Of a stretch of DNA of 64,000 nt, positions 37,792 through 48,336 are shown in pieces. The notes under the pieces were generated by a model, which did not search any database, had not been told where the DNA came from, and saw only the letters and a list, made by a program, of their open reading frames with translations. Position numbers and translations under genes: made by a program. Each line of letters starts with the position of its first letter. Within the stretch, counting starts at the first letter, position 1. The DNA is from Herbaspirillum rhizosphaerae. Its GTDB lineage: Bacteria > Pseudomonadota > Gammaproteobacteria > Burkholderiales > Burkholderiaceae_D. The stretch covers positions 124,001-188,000 of the forward strand of contig NZ_LFLU01000001.1 in assembly GCF_001189965.1 (NCBI RefSeq), in the 5' to 3' direction.

Positions 37792-39960
37792 ATGCCATTC
37801 TTTTCTTCCCGCCGTCGCACCTGTGCCGTCGCCTCACGCGGTGTGCGTCTGCGCCCACTGGCTGTCGCCATCTGTTCCATCGCATCCTCGCTTGATTATG
37901 CCTGTGCCGCCGAGACATCCGAGAGCGAAGCCGCCAGCCTGCCCGCCGTTGAAATTCGCAGCAAGCGCAGCTATTACGATCCGCGTCCGGCATCGGTGAG
38001 CACGGCGACCAGGACCGACAGCGATCCGCGCGACGTGCCGCAGACCGTCAATAGCATCGCCGTCGAAGAGGTCGCGTCTTACGGCGGGCGCACGCTGGCC
38101 GATGCCTTGAGCGGCGTTCCCGGGATTTCAAATACCTCGGACACGCGTTTCGATTCGTTTCGCATCCGCGGCTTTTCCAGTGCTGGAGACTTGTTCCTCG
38201 ATGGCGTGCGCGACGATGCGCAATATGTGCGCAGCCTCGGCAATATCGAGCGAGTGGAAGTGCTGAAGGGGCCGGCCGCCGTGCTATATGGCCGGGGCAG
38301 CGGCGGCGGCGTCATCAATCGCATCAGCAAGCAGCCGGGACACGATGTGCAAAACAGCGTGCAGGTCACGGCCGGCAGCTACGGCCGCCTCGGCGCATCC
38401 GCCGACCTCAATCAGGTGTTGTCCGACGAATGGGCGATGCGCGTCAATGCCGGCCGTGAACGTGCCGACAGTTTCCGCAACGGCGTCAACAGCACGCGGC
38501 AATACATCGCGCCGGCGATCAAATGGGATAACCATCGCACCAGCTGGCTGCTGCAGACGGAGTACAACGAGTTCGAACGCGTTCCCGATCGCGGCATGCC
38601 GGCAGGGCGTCGCGTCAACGGCAGCTACACTCTGCCGCCGGCCGCGTCGTCCACGACTTACGGCGCGTTGGGGCGCGACTACCTCAAGGACAGCAGCACC
38701 AATTTCCGCTCGACGCTGGAGCACAAGTTCGATAATCAGTGGAAGATTCGCAATGTGCTCAGCCTGCTGGAACTGGACAGCCGTTTCGACAATACCTTCG
38801 CCGGCGGCCTGACCGGACCCGGCAACAGCCGGGTCACGCGCAGCCGCTTCGTGCAGGATCTGAAGCAGCGTAATCTGCAGGCCAATCTGGAACTGGACGG
38901 CAAGCTCATGACGGGCGCGCTGGAACATCAGCTCCTGTTCGGTGCCGATTACACGAACGAAAATCGTCATCCGCGGCTGTGGCGTGCCAACGCCAGTACG
39001 GTATCGCTGCTGGCGCCGGACACCACACCGGATCGTGGTCCGGCACCGACCGTGTTCTCGAACAGCGTACACAAAGCCAGCGGCTACGCGCTGTATGCGC
39101 AAGACCAGATGCGTCTGTCGCCGCAGTGGCAAGTGCTGGCAGGTGTGCGCTGGGACAGGTTCGCCGCCGATTCGCTCAGCCAGGTCAACAACAGCCGCGC
39201 CCAACGCACCACGTCGGCAGTGAGCCCGCGGCTGGGCGTGGTGTGGTCGCCGCTGAAGGACCACAGCTTCTACGCTTCCTACAGCAAGAACTTCATTCCG
39301 TCAGGCGGCGTCGACACCGTCGGCCTCGATCCGGGAAGCACCAGCAACGTCAATGCGCTGGATCCGCAGTTCAGCAGGCAGCTTGAAGCCGGCGTCAAGA
39401 GCGACTGGTTCGACAAAAGAATCAGTTCCACGCTGGCGGTATTCCAGCTCGATCTGTACAACCGCCGCACCCAGGTGGCGTCCAGTCCCGATCTGTTTGT
39501 GCTGACCGGCCTGGAGCGCAATCGCGGCATCGAGCTGAGCGTCAACGGTCAACTGGCGACCGACTGGTTCATCCGCAGCGGTTTCAGCGTGCAGAACGCG
39601 CGCATCCTGGAGTCGAAGTCGTGCCGCATGTGCGGCGCCAACGTCCAGGGCAAACGCTCGGCGGGCGTATCGAGCGCCAACGGCAGCCTCTTCATCAGCT
39701 ACGCGCCGGCGCAGGGCTTCTTTGCGGAGTCCGGGCTGGTGTACGAAGGGGCGCGCTATGTCGACGTCAACAATCTGCTGGATCTGCCGGCCTACACGCG
39801 CTGGGATGCCAGGCTCGGCTATCGTTTCCGCAAAGCGGAGGTAACTTTTGCCGTGACCAATCTGACGGGAAAAAATTATTACGTCACCTCGACAGGTCTG
39901 GCCCAGATCATGCCCGGTTCGCCGCGTAGCGCCTTGCTCAGTGCGGCGTACAAGTTCTGA
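37792..39960 (+). CDS. TonB-dependent siderophore receptor
   Basis: A 722-aa outer-membrane receptor (Fiu/FhuE-like ferric siderophore branch). A signal peptide ends near residue 41 (YACA). The plug domain carries DVPQTVNSIAVEEV, FRIRGFSSAGDLFLDGVRDD and RVEVLKGPAAVLYGRGSGGG, followed by a 22-strand barrel ending in the canonical C-terminal Phe (AAYKF). The ATG at 37792 is used; a GTG three codons earlier is less likely. A Fur box lies upstream and a terminator downstream, so it is a single-gene iron-regulated unit. An extracellular loop has an unusual CRMC pair near residue 610. The siderophore is not known. Confidence 0.94.
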   Translation: MPFFSSRRRTCAVASRGVRLRPLAVAICSIASSLDYACAAETSESEAASLPAVEIRSKRSYYDPRPASVSTATRTDSDPRDVPQTVNSIAVEEVASYGGRTLADALSGVPGISNTSDTRFDSFRIRGFSSAGDLFLDGVRDDAQYVRSLGNIERVEVLKGPAAVLYGRGSGGGVINRISKQPGHDVQNSVQVTAGSYGRLGASADLNQVLSDEWAMRVNAGRERADSFRNGVNSTRQYIAPAIKWDNHRTSWLLQTEYNEFERVPDRGMPAGRRVNGSYTLPPAASSTTYGALGRDYLKDSSTNFRSTLEHKFDNQWKIRNVLSLLELDSRFDNTFAGGLTGPGNSRVTRSRFVQDLKQRNLQANLELDGKLMTGALEHQLLFGADYTNENRHPRLWRANASTVSLLAPDTTPDRGPAPTVFSNSVHKASGYALYAQDQMRLSPQWQVLAGVRWDRFAADSLSQVNNSRAQRTTSAVSPRLGVVWSPLKDHSFYASYSKNFIPSGGVDTVGLDPGSTSNVNALDPQFSRQLEAGVKSDWFDKRISSTLAVFQLDLYNRRTQVASSPDLFVLTGLERNRGIELSVNGQLATDWFIRSGFSVQNARILESKSCRMCGANVQGKRSAGVSSANGSLFISYAPAQGFFAESGLVYEGARYVDVNNLLDLPAYTRWDARLGYRFRKAEVTFAVTNLTGKNYYVTSTGLAQIMPGSPRSALLSAAYKF

Positions 39961-39979
39961 TTGGTCAGTGCGCCAACGT

Positions 39980-40009
39980 AAAAAAGCCGCTCTTGCAGAG
40001 CGGCTTTTT
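39980..40009. terminator. Bidirectional terminator between the TonB receptor gene and rsgA
   Basis: AGCCGCTCT pairs with AGAGCGGCT around a 3-base loop, flanked by A5 and T5. Confidence 0.9.
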
Positions 40010-40028
40010 CATGGCGAACGTGGACGCA

Positions 40029-40940
40029 TCAATATAGTTTTTGCGACGACTCATGCAGCAACTGCACATACAGCTGATGCCGCATCGTCGCTATCTCGCC
40101 GGTCTCGACAGCCGCCAGCACAGCGCAGCCGGGCTCGGTCAGGTGGTGGCAATTGTAGAACCTGCATTTGCCGAGATGCGGCGCGAATTCGCGGAAGGCG
40201 CGTTCCAGCATGCCCTCGCTCAACTGATACAGGCCGAATTCCTGAAAGCCCGGCGAGTCGATGATCGCCGTGTCGTCCGCCATGACATACAGGCGCGTGA
40301 ACGTGGTGGTGTGCTTGCCGGTGTCGAGCGCGGCCGAGATTTCGCGCACGGCGATGTCGGCGTCCGGCACGATCAGGTTGATGATGGATGACTTGCCCAT
40401 GCCGGACTGGCCGATCAGAATCGTGGTCTGGCCTTGCAACAAGGGCATGAAGGTGGCGCACGTCGCGTCGGGTTGCGCCTGGGCGGAGACTTCATGCACC
40501 GGATAGCCGAGCTTGCGGTACACCTCGAGGCGCTGGCGCGTGCGCGGCAAGGCGGCTTCGATGTCGGTTTTGTTGAGAATGATGTGGGCGTCGACGCCGG
40601 CCGATTCCGCCGCCACCAGCGCGCGCGAAATCAGGTCGTCGGTGAAGCCGGGTTCCGTCGCCACCACGATGAACAGTTGCGTGACGTTGGCGGCCAGCAG
40701 TTTGGATTTGTATTGGTCCGAGCGATACAGCAAGGTCTTGCGCTCGGCGATGGATTCGATGACGGCCTGGTTGAGCGAAGTGCGTTTGAGGTTGACCTTG
40801 TCGCCGACCGCGACGTCGCTCTTCTTGCCGCGGGTGACGCATTGCAGTTTCTCTTCGCCGACTTGCGCCAGATAGTGGCGGCCGTGCGCGGCGATGACGG
40901 TTCCGATTTCCGTAGCGTTCTTTTGTGCAGTCACGGTCAT
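40029..40940 (-). CDS. rsgA: Small ribosomal subunit biogenesis GTPase RsgA
   Basis: A 303-aa circularly permuted GTPase that assists late 30S maturation. An N-terminal OB fold is followed by G4 (ILNKTD), then G1 (GQSGMGKSS), then G3 (DSPGF), the permuted order diagnostic of RsgA. The C-terminal zinc motif is seen in [14 protein letters not shown]. The start is two bases after the phhB stop, and the M48 protease gene precedes that, giving a three-gene unit. Confidence 0.96.
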   Translation of the reverse strand: MTVTAQKNATEIGTVIAAHGRHYLAQVGEEKLQCVTRGKKSDVAVGDKVNLKRTSLNQAVIESIAERKTLLYRSDQYKSKLLAANVTQLFIVVATEPGFTDDLISRALVAAESAGVDAHIILNKTDIEAALPRTRQRLEVYRKLGYPVHEVSAQAQPDATCATFMPLLQGQTTILIGQSGMGKSSIINLIVPDADIAVREISAALDTGKHTTTFTRLYVMADDTAIIDSPGFQEFGLYQLSEGMLERAFREFAPHLGKCRFYNCHHLTEPGCAVLAAVETGEIATMRHQLYVQLLHESSQKLY

Positions 40941-40942
40941 GC

Positions 40943-41296
40943 TTAGGAAAACGTCTGGTGGAACACGGCATCCACCTTGGCGGCGCAGATGAAATCATTG
41001 ATCGACAGACCGCCGCGTCCTTCATTGACGCTGTGCGTATCGAACTTCACCACGCAGCGGTTGTAGGTCACAACCAGTTCAGGATGATGGTCTTCGGCGT
41101 GGATCACATAGGCGATGGCGTTCACGAACGCCAGGGTCTCGTGGTAATCCTCGAAGGCAAACGTCTTGCCCAGCTTGCCTTGTTCCAGCGCCCAGCCCGG
41201 CACCAGCGGCAGCGCTTGCTGCACGTCGGCATCGCTCAGCGCGGCGACCTGATGTTGGCTCTTTTGCGTGAGCAGCGATTGTGTGGTCAGTGTCAT
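40943..41296 (-). CDS. phhB: 4a-hydroxytetrahydrobiopterin dehydratase (pterin-4a-carbinolamine dehydratase)
   Basis: A 117-aa dehydratase that recycles the pterin cofactor of phenylalanine hydroxylase. The active-site motif [23 protein letters not shown] is intact. No phhA (phenylalanine hydroxylase) is in the window. In such cases the protein may serve molybdopterin metabolism instead, so the physiological role is open. It sits between the M48 protease gene and rsgA on one strand with short spacers. Confidence 0.92.
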   Translation of the reverse strand: MTLTTQSLLTQKSQHQVAALSDADVQQALPLVPGWALEQGKLGKTFAFEDYHETLAFVNAIAYVIHAEDHHPELVVTYNRCVVKFDTHSVNEGRGGLSINDFICAAKVDAVFHQTFS

Positions 41297-41314
41297 GATG
41301 GTTTCCTTTGTGCC

Positions 41315-42589
41315 TTAGTGCGCCGGGCTCAGCCTGGCGTGCAGTTTGCCGATGCGCAGCGACGCCGGCGGGTGCGAATCGTAGAACGCTGAATGCAGTG
41401 GATCCGGCGTCAGCGTCGAGGCATTGTCTTCATACAGCTTGACCAGCGCCGACACGAGATCTTGCGCATTGGTGTGCTGAGCGGCGAAAGCGTCGGCCTC
41501 GAATTCATGCTTGCGCGACGACAGCGACGACAGCGGCGACAGCAGGAAGGTGAAAATCGGCAAGGCCAGCATGAACAGAATCAGCGCCATCGCATCGTTG
41601 CTGCCGAACAGCATGGGATCGACGCCGAGGCCGGTATAGAACCACGCCTGTTGCTTGAGGTAACCCAGCAAGGCGAGGAACACCAGCGAGATGGCAAACA
41701 TGACGGTAATGCGCTTGACGATGTGCTTGAGCTTGAAATGGCCCAGCTCGTGCGCCAGCACGGCTTCGATTTCATGCGGCGCCAGGCGCGCCAGCAGGGT
41801 GTCGAAGAAGACGATGCGCTTGCCCGCGCCGAAGCCGGAAAAATAGGCGTTGCCGTGTGCGCTGCGTTTGGAGCCGTCCATCACGAACAAGCCCTTGGAC
41901 GCAAAGCCGACGCGCTGCATCAGCCCCTCGATGCGCGCGCGCAGGCTGTCGTCGTCGAGCGGCGTGAACTTGTTGAACAGCGGCGCGATGACGGTCGGGT
42001 AGAGCACCAGCATCAGCAGCTGGAAACCGCTCCACACCAGCCATGCATAGAACCACCATAGCGAGCCGGACTTGTCCATCAGCGTCAGGATCACCCACAG
42101 CAGCGGCAGGCCGATGACCGCGCCGATCAGCGAGTTCTTGACGGTGTCGGCGAAGAACAGGCCGCGCGTCATCTTGTTGAAACCGAAGCGCGCTTCCAGC
42201 ACGAACTGGCGGTAGTAATCGAAAGGCAGATCGATCAGGCCGGAAATCAGCGCAAACGCCACGATCAGTCCCAATTGATACAGCATGTCAGGACCGCCGA
42301 ACCATCCCAGCAGCAGGCTAGACAGCAATTGCAGGCCGCCCAGCAGGGTAAAGCCGACCAGCACGGCCGAGTTGACGACCAGCGTCAGCAGGCCGAATTT
42401 GGTGCGGGCGACGGTATAGTCGGCTGCTTTCTGATGCGCCGCCAGCGGGATTTTTTCGGCGAACTCGGCCGGCACCGCGCTGCGGTGAGCCAGTACGTGG
42501 CGGATATGGCGCGAGCTGAGCCAGAACCGGACGAGCAGGGTCAACAGCAGAAAACCAACAAACAAAACCGAAAACGTGAGTGAATACAT
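41315..42589 (-). CDS. M48 family (Ste24-like) membrane metalloprotease
   Basis: A 424-aa integral membrane protease. Several hydrophobic segments flank the zinc site HELGH (in EAVLAHELGHFKLKH, about residues 278-282), and the third ligand Glu is in RKHEFEADAFAA. The N-terminal ~200 residues match the Ste24-type M48 N-domain, so it is nearer CAAX-protease-like enzymes than HtpX. The substrate in bacteria is not established; membrane protein quality control is the usual guess. First gene of the M48-phhB-rsgA unit. Confidence 0.92.
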   Translation of the reverse strand: MYSLTFSVLFVGFLLLTLLVRFWLSSRHIRHVLAHRSAVPAEFAEKIPLAAHQKAADYTVARTKFGLLTLVVNSAVLVGFTLLGGLQLLSSLLLGWFGGPDMLYQLGLIVAFALISGLIDLPFDYYRQFVLEARFGFNKMTRGLFFADTVKNSLIGAVIGLPLLWVILTLMDKSGSLWWFYAWLVWSGFQLLMLVLYPTVIAPLFNKFTPLDDDSLRARIEGLMQRVGFASKGLFVMDGSKRSAHGNAYFSGFGAGKRIVFFDTLLARLAPHEIEAVLAHELGHFKLKHIVKRITVMFAISLVFLALLGYLKQQAWFYTGLGVDPMLFGSNDAMALILFMLALPIFTFLLSPLSSLSSRKHEFEADAFAAQHTNAQDLVSALVKLYEDNASTLTPDPLHSAFYDSHPPASLRIGKLHARLSPAH

Positions 42590-42749
42590 TCTTTCCCTGT
42601 GCGAAAATGACGGTCAGCAAAAACCGCTCAAAAAATTCGATGAAAATGGCTGACCGGCCAGAACGAGCGGCCGACTCAAGCAGCAATACAGAAGCAATCA
42701 GGCAGCAAATCAAGCGCCGAATCAAGCAGAACCTGCAGAAAGAACAATT

Positions 42750-43355
42750 ATGTCACAAGCCACCGATGCCAACGTTGCCAACGCAGGCGCACCCAGCGAT
42801 ACGATCCCGGCCCGGCCGAACGAGTTCAACCTGATCTGGGTGGACATGGAAATGACCGGCCTCGATCCGGACAACGATCGCATCATCGAAGTTGCCGTGG
42901 TGGTAACAGATGCCCAGCTCAACGTGATTGGCGAAGGCCCGGTGTTCGCGATCCATCAGCCCGACGAAATCCTCGACGGCATGGATGCCTGGAACAAGGG
43001 CACCCACGGCCGCTCCGGCCTGATCGAGCGCGTCAAGGCCTCGACCGTCACCGAAGAAGAAGCCTCGGCGGCGCTGATCGCCTTCCTCAAGCCCTTCGTG
43101 CCGGCCGGCAAGTCGCCGATGTGCGGCAACTCGATTTGCCAGGACCGTCGCTTCATGGCGCGCGGCATGCCGAAGCTGGAAGCTTTCTTCCACTACCGCA
43201 ACCTCGACGTTTCCACGCTCAAGGAGCTGTGCCGCCGCTGGAAGCCGGAACTGGCAAGCGGCTTCAAGAAACATCAGAAGCACACCGCGCTGGCCGACAT
43301 CATCGAGTCCATCGAAGAACTGAAGTACTACCGCGAGCATTTCATCAAGGAATAA
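42750..43355 (+). CDS. orn: Oligoribonuclease
   Basis: 3'-5' exonuclease that degrades di- and oligoribonucleotides, including pGpG from cyclic di-GMP turnover. The product is 201 aa with a DEDDh fold: the first acidic pair is in [12 protein letters not shown], the middle Asp follows in CQDRRFM, and HKHTALADI carries the His and last Asp. An Ala/Asn-rich extension of ~25 residues precedes the core. The start lies in a divergent gap with the M48 protease gene. Confidence 0.95.
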   Translation: MSQATDANVANAGAPSDTIPARPNEFNLIWVDMEMTGLDPDNDRIIEVAVVVTDAQLNVIGEGPVFAIHQPDEILDGMDAWNKGTHGRSGLIERVKASTVTEEEASAALIAFLKPFVPAGKSPMCGNSICQDRRFMARGMPKLEAFFHYRNLDVSTLKELCRRWKPELASGFKKHQKHTALADIIESIEELKYYREHFIKE

Positions 43356-43403
43356 TCCCCCGATGAGCATGCCGACGACGGGGTTGCGGTCGAGGGTCTT
43401 GCC

Positions 43404-44165
43404 TTGATCCAGGATCCGCTGTTCTATGCAGCGGCGATCCCTGCAGTGCTGATCGTCGGCATTTCCAAGTCCGGCATGGGCGGCGGCTCGCTCGGCATTC
43501 TTTCCATTCCCATCCTGTCGCTGGTGACTTCGCCTGCAGTCGGCGCGGCCATCATGCTGCCCTTGCTGATCGCCATGGACATCATGGGATTGATCACTTT
43601 TCGCGGCAAGGGAGATCTGCGCAATCTGCGCATCCTGATCCCGGCGGCCCTGGCCGGCATCACGGTCGGCGCGTTGACCTTCCGCTTTACTTCCGACGCC
43701 ATGCTGCGCGGCCTGATCGGCGTCTTGTCCATCAGCTTCGTCGTGCAGCGCGTCATGGGGTTGGGCAGCGCCGCTGTCCCGACGCAGCCCAGCATTGCCA
43801 AAGGCTCGCTGTGGGGCGCCATGTCCGGCTTCACCAGTTTCATCGCCAACGCCGGCGGACCGCCGTTCGTGATCTATCTTGCGCCTCAGCAACTCGACAA
43901 GTTGATGTTCGTCGGCACCTCGGTGATTTTCTTTTCGGTGATCAATGCGGTAAAGGTCGTGCCCTTCATCGCGCTCGGCCTGTTCGACGCGCGCAACCTG
44001 AGCACCTCGCTGGCCTTGCTGCCGCTGGCGCCGGTCGGTTACTGGCTGGGGTTGAAGATGCTGATGAAGGTGAACCAGGCGCTGTTCTATCAGATTACGG
44101 TCGCCGCACTGTTTGTCGCGGGCTGCAAATTGCTGTGGGATGCAGCCGGGACTTATCTGTTCTAA
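43404..44165 (+). CDS. TSUP family (TauE/SafE) membrane permease
   Basis: A 253-aa membrane protein with about eight hydrophobic segments and the TSUP repeat hallmark VGISKSGMGGGSLGILSIPIL near the N-terminus. Members export sulfite, sulfoacetate or organosulfonates, and some handle other anions; the substrate is unknown here. No in-frame ATG exists upstream of the conserved part. The TTG at 43404 has GAGGG seven bases before it, so I use it. It follows orn by 48 bases and converges on the SEC-C gene with 18 bases between stops. Confidence 0.85.
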   Translation: MIQDPLFYAAAIPAVLIVGISKSGMGGGSLGILSIPILSLVTSPAVGAAIMLPLLIAMDIMGLITFRGKGDLRNLRILIPAALAGITVGALTFRFTSDAMLRGLIGVLSISFVVQRVMGLGSAAVPTQPSIAKGSLWGAMSGFTSFIANAGGPPFVIYLAPQQLDKLMFVGTSVIFFSVINAVKVVPFIALGLFDARNLSTSLALLPLAPVGYWLGLKMLMKVNQALFYQITVAALFVAGCKLLWDAAGTYLF

Positions 44166-44183
44166 GCCCGGCCGGATGTGCGC

Positions 44184-44876
<693 letters not shown>

Positions 44877-44962
44877 GGTGTGCGTCCGTGTTGCGAATAA
44901 AACCGCAGTTTAATTGCAATCGGCGGCGGAGGCGAGGATTACCGCAGCCAGCGCCGGGCACG

Positions 44963-44968
44963 TACAAT
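44963..44968 (+). promoter_or_regulatory. -10-like hexamer directly before srkA
   Basis: TACAAT ends six bases before the srkA ATG, and no SD is visible. If used, transcription would begin at or very near the start codon, giving a leaderless message. Confidence 0.4.
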
Positions 44969-44974
44969 ACGGCC

Positions 44975-45970
44975 ATGACCGATTCCACCACCGTATTCAA
45001 CTTCGCCGGGCTGTCGCCGGACACCGTGCTCGATGCACTCGACAGCGTCGGCCTGTATGGCGACGGTCGCCTGCTGGCGCTCAACAGTTACGAAAATCGC
45101 GTCTACCAGGTCGGCATGGAAGAGGGGCCGCCGCTGGTGGCGAAGTTCTATCGCCCGCAACGCTGGAGCGATGCAGCGATTCTCGAAGAACATGCCTTCG
45201 TCAATGAACTGGTCGAGCAGGAAATCCCGGTCGTTCCCGCCATGCAACTGGCCAACGGCCGCAGCCTGCAGGAATTCCAGGGCTTTCGTTTCGCCGCCTT
45301 TACCCGTCACGGCGGCCGCGCACCCGAACTCGACAACCCCGACACGCTGGAATGGCTGGGCCGCTTCATCGGCCGCATCCATGCGGTCGGCATGCAACGT
45401 CCCTTCGAACATCGTCCGGCGCTGAACATCGCCACCTTTGGCGAAGAGCCGCGCGACTATCTGCTGGCCAACGATTTCATTCCGATGGATGTGCTGACGT
45501 CCTACAAGACCACGGTCGATCATGCGCTGGACGGCGTGCGCCGCTGCTTCGACCGCGCCGGCGACATCAGGCAGTTGCGCCTGCATGGCGACTGCCATGT
45601 CGGCAATGTGTTGTGGACCGACGCCGGACCGCATTTCGTCGACTTCGACGACAGCCGCAGCGGGCCGGCGATCCAGGATCTGTGGATGCTGCTGTCGGGC
45701 GAGCGCGGCGAGATGGTGCGCCAGCTGTCCGATCTGCTGGCCGGTTATGAAAGCTTCTGCGAATTTGATCAACGCGAGTTGTACCTGATCGAAGCCTTGC
45801 GCACCTTGCGCCTGATTCACTATTCCGCATGGCTGGCGCGGCGCTGGGAAGACCCGGCGTTTCCGCAGGCTTTCCCGTGGTTCAATACGCAACGCTACTG
45901 GCAGGACAGGATTCTGGAATTGCGCGAGCAGATCGCGCTGATGGATGAACCGCCTTTATGGCCTTTATAA
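44975..45970 (+). CDS. srkA: Stress response serine/threonine kinase (YihE/SrkA type)
   Basis: A 331-aa protein kinase-like (APH fold) protein. The catalytic loop is LRLHGDCHVGNVLW, the metal-binding Asp lies in HFVDFDDSRSGPAIQDLWML, and the N-lobe Lys is in LVAKFYRP. E. coli SrkA counters stress-induced cell death linked to the Cpx system; that role is taken from the family. The ATG at 44975 starts the conserved region. It precedes tag by 29 bases, so the two are likely co-transcribed. Confidence 0.92.
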   Translation: MTDSTTVFNFAGLSPDTVLDALDSVGLYGDGRLLALNSYENRVYQVGMEEGPPLVAKFYRPQRWSDAAILEEHAFVNELVEQEIPVVPAMQLANGRSLQEFQGFRFAAFTRHGGRAPELDNPDTLEWLGRFIGRIHAVGMQRPFEHRPALNIATFGEEPRDYLLANDFIPMDVLTSYKTTVDHALDGVRRCFDRAGDIRQLRLHGDCHVGNVLWTDAGPHFVDFDDSRSGPAIQDLWMLLSGERGEMVRQLSDLLAGYESFCEFDQRELYLIEALRTLRLIHYSAWLARRWEDPAFPQAFPWFNTQRYWQDRILELREQIALMDEPPLWPL

Positions 45971-45999
45971 TTTTTGACGAATGAGCAAGTGAGGAAGCA

Positions 46000-46581
46000 A
46001 TGAGCGTACAACGCTGCGCCTGGGTCAATCTCGACAATCCGCGCTACGTGACTTACCACGATGAAGAATGGGGTGTGCCTTGCCACGACGAGACGCGCCT
46101 GTTTGAAATGCTCAACCTGGAAGGCGCACAAGCCGGCCTGAGCTGGGAGACCGTGCTCAACAAGCGCGAAACCTATCGCGCCGCCTTCGATCAGTGGAAT
46201 CCGGAAAAAATCGCGCGCTACACCGACGCCAAGGTCGCCAAGCTGCTGGCCGATCCGGGCATCGTCCGCAATCGCCTGAAGGTAGCGGCGACCATCACCA
46301 ATGCGCAAAGCTATCTGCGCCTGCGCGATGAAGTCGGCGGCCTGGATCCCTTCCTGTGGGCGTATGTCGACGGCAAACCGATCCGCAACAAGTGGAAGAA
46401 TCTGAGCGACGCGCCGGCCAAGACGGCGCTGTCGGACCAGGTGTCGAAAGACCTCCTCAAGCGCGGCTTCAAGTTCGTCGGCTCGACCATTGTTTACGCC
46501 TACCTGCAAGGCATCGGCGTCATTGATGACCACGTCGTCGGTTGCCATTGCCACGGCCGCAAACACAAGCTGCCCAAGTAA
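46000..46581 (+). CDS. tag: DNA-3-methyladenine glycosylase I
   Basis: Excises 3-methyladenine from alkylated DNA (base excision repair). The product is 193 aa, with RCAWVN at the start and the zinc-binding ends CAW..H and CHCHGRK near the C-terminus. The motif AGLSWETVLNKRE with its Trp is present. A good SD (GAGGAAG) precedes the ATG. It follows srkA and ends at a strong terminator. Confidence 0.95.
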   Translation: MSVQRCAWVNLDNPRYVTYHDEEWGVPCHDETRLFEMLNLEGAQAGLSWETVLNKRETYRAAFDQWNPEKIARYTDAKVAKLLADPGIVRNRLKVAATITNAQSYLRLRDEVGGLDPFLWAYVDGKPIRNKWKNLSDAPAKTALSDQVSKDLLKRGFKFVGSTIVYAYLQGIGVIDDHVVGCHCHGRKHKLPK

Positions 46582-46613
46582 CACTGCTAATACCGCCGTA
46601 TCGGCACGCAATG

Positions 46614-46651
46614 AAAAAAGCCCGCGCTCAATGCAGAGCGCGGGCTTTTTT
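46614..46651. terminator. Bidirectional terminator between tag and the aldehyde dehydrogenase gene
   Basis: AGCCCGCGCTC pairs with GAGCGCGGGCT around a 6-base loop, flanked by A6 and T6. Confidence 0.92.
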
Positions 46652-46668
46652 GTCGCCGTGCTAAGTGC

Positions 46669-48102
46669 TTACACGTCCAGCTGCGAAACGAACTTGGTGT
46701 TGACGTAAGCTTCGATCGCCTCGGTGCCGCCCTCGGAACCGTAGCCGCTGTCCTTGATGCCGCCGAACGGGACTTCCGGCAAGGCCAGGCCCAGGTGGTT
46801 GATGGTGATCATGCCGCTTTCGACGCGGCTCGACAGGGCGTGCTTGGTCTGCGCCGACTTGGCGTAAGCATAGGCAGCCAGGCCGAACGGCAGGCGGTTG
46901 GCTTCGGCGATCACTTCATCCAGGGTCTCAAAGGAATTGATCAATGCCAGCGGGCCGAACGGTTCTTCGTTCATGGCGCGCGCCGACAACGGCACGTTGG
47001 TCAGCACGGTCGGCTCGAAGAAGTAACCCTTGTCGCCCACGCGCTTGCCGCCGAAACGCAGTTGCGCGCCTTGTTCCACCGCGTCGCTGATCAGTGCCTC
47101 CAGCGCCGGGATGCGGCGCTTGTTGGCGACCGGGCCCATGGTGGTGCCGGCAGCCATGCCGTCGCCGACCTTGAGCTGGCTGGCCGCGGTGATGAACTTG
47201 TCGACGAAGGCGTCGAACACTTTCTTTTGCACCAGGAAGCGTGTCGGCGAGACGCAGACCTGGCCGGCGTTGCGGAACTTGGCCATCGCCAGTTGCTTGG
47301 CGGCGGCATCGATATCGGCGTCGTCGAACACGATGGCCGGTGCGTGACCGCCCAGTTCCATCGTGGCGCGTTTCATGTGGGTGCCGGCCAGTGCGGCCAG
47401 TTGCTTGCCGACCGGGGTCGAGCCGGTGAAGGAGATCTTCTTGATGATCGGATGCGGGATCAGGTATTCGGAGATTTCCGACGGCACGCCGTAGACCAGG
47501 TTGACCACGCCTTCAGGAATGCCGGCATCGGCAAACGCACGGATCAGTTCGGCAGGCGAGGCCGGTGTTTCTTCCGGCGCCTTGACGATGATGGAGCAGC
47601 CGGCAGCCAGCGCCGCGGACAGCTTGCGCACGACCTGGTTGAGCGGGAAATTCCATGGCGTGAATGCGGCGACGGGGCCGACCGGTTCCTTGATCACCAT
47701 CTGATACGCATTCGGCACGCGGGCCGGCACCAGACGGCCGTAGGTGCGGCGCGCTTCCTCGGCGAACCAGTCGATGGTGTCGGCGGCGCCCAGGGTTTCG
47801 GCCTTGGCTTCTGCCAGCGGTTTGCCTTGTTCCAGCGTCATCAGTTGCGCCACTTCATCGGCGCGTTCGCGCAGGATGTTGGCGGCCTTGCGCATGATCT
47901 TGGAGCGCTCGAACGCGGAAATATTGCGCCAGGTGTCGAAACCCTTTTGCGCGGACGCCAGCGCGGCGTCGAGGTCTTGCTTGTTGGCGTGGGCGATGTG
48001 GCCGATGACTTCTTCGGTGGCAGGATTGACGACCGGAATGGTGCGGTCGGAGACACTGGCAGTCCAGCGACCGTTGATGAAGAGTTGAACGTCTTTGTAC
48101 AT
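46669..48102 (-). CDS. NAD(P)-dependent succinate-semialdehyde dehydrogenase-like aldehyde dehydrogenase
   Basis: A 477-aa aldehyde dehydrogenase. Substrate-tunnel motif [13 protein letters not shown] is at about residues 148-160, the general base is E249 in MELGGHAP and the nucleophile is C283 in NAGQVCVSP. The sequence looks closest to the GabD/Sad group, which oxidises succinate semialdehyde to succinate, but substrate assignment in this superfamily is uncertain. The ATG at 48102 starts [13 protein letters not shown], the usual beginning. Single gene; no partner aminotransferase nearby. Confidence 0.9.
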   Translation of the reverse strand: MYKDVQLFINGRWTASVSDRTIPVVNPATEEVIGHIAHANKQDLDAALASAQKGFDTWRNISAFERSKIMRKAANILRERADEVAQLMTLEQGKPLAEAKAETLGAADTIDWFAEEARRTYGRLVPARVPNAYQMVIKEPVGPVAAFTPWNFPLNQVVRKLSAALAAGCSIIVKAPEETPASPAELIRAFADAGIPEGVVNLVYGVPSEISEYLIPHPIIKKISFTGSTPVGKQLAALAGTHMKRATMELGGHAPAIVFDDADIDAAAKQLAMAKFRNAGQVCVSPTRFLVQKKVFDAFVDKFITAASQLKVGDGMAAGTTMGPVANKRRIPALEALISDAVEQGAQLRFGGKRVGDKGYFFEPTVLTNVPLSARAMNEEPFGPLALINSFETLDEVIAEANRLPFGLAAYAYAKSAQTKHALSSRVESGMITINHLGLALPEVPFGGIKDSGYGSEGGTEAIEAYVNTKFVSQLDV

Positions 48103-48336
48103 GATGAGTATCTCTTTGCGAATCAGATGGATGAAAGGATGCGAAGCAGAATTTTTGAAATCACATCCGGCGGAAGGGCTTGCGGAAGCGACTGGCGTAT
48201 GCCGTGAGCTAGTTATACCACGGCTGGCAATTTGCGTCATGGCCCCGGAAAAAATCCCGGTGCCATCGGCGCGATTCAAGGCAATCCGGGACGACATGGC
48301 TTCGCCATGTCGTCCTGAGCAATCGCAGACGCCGGA

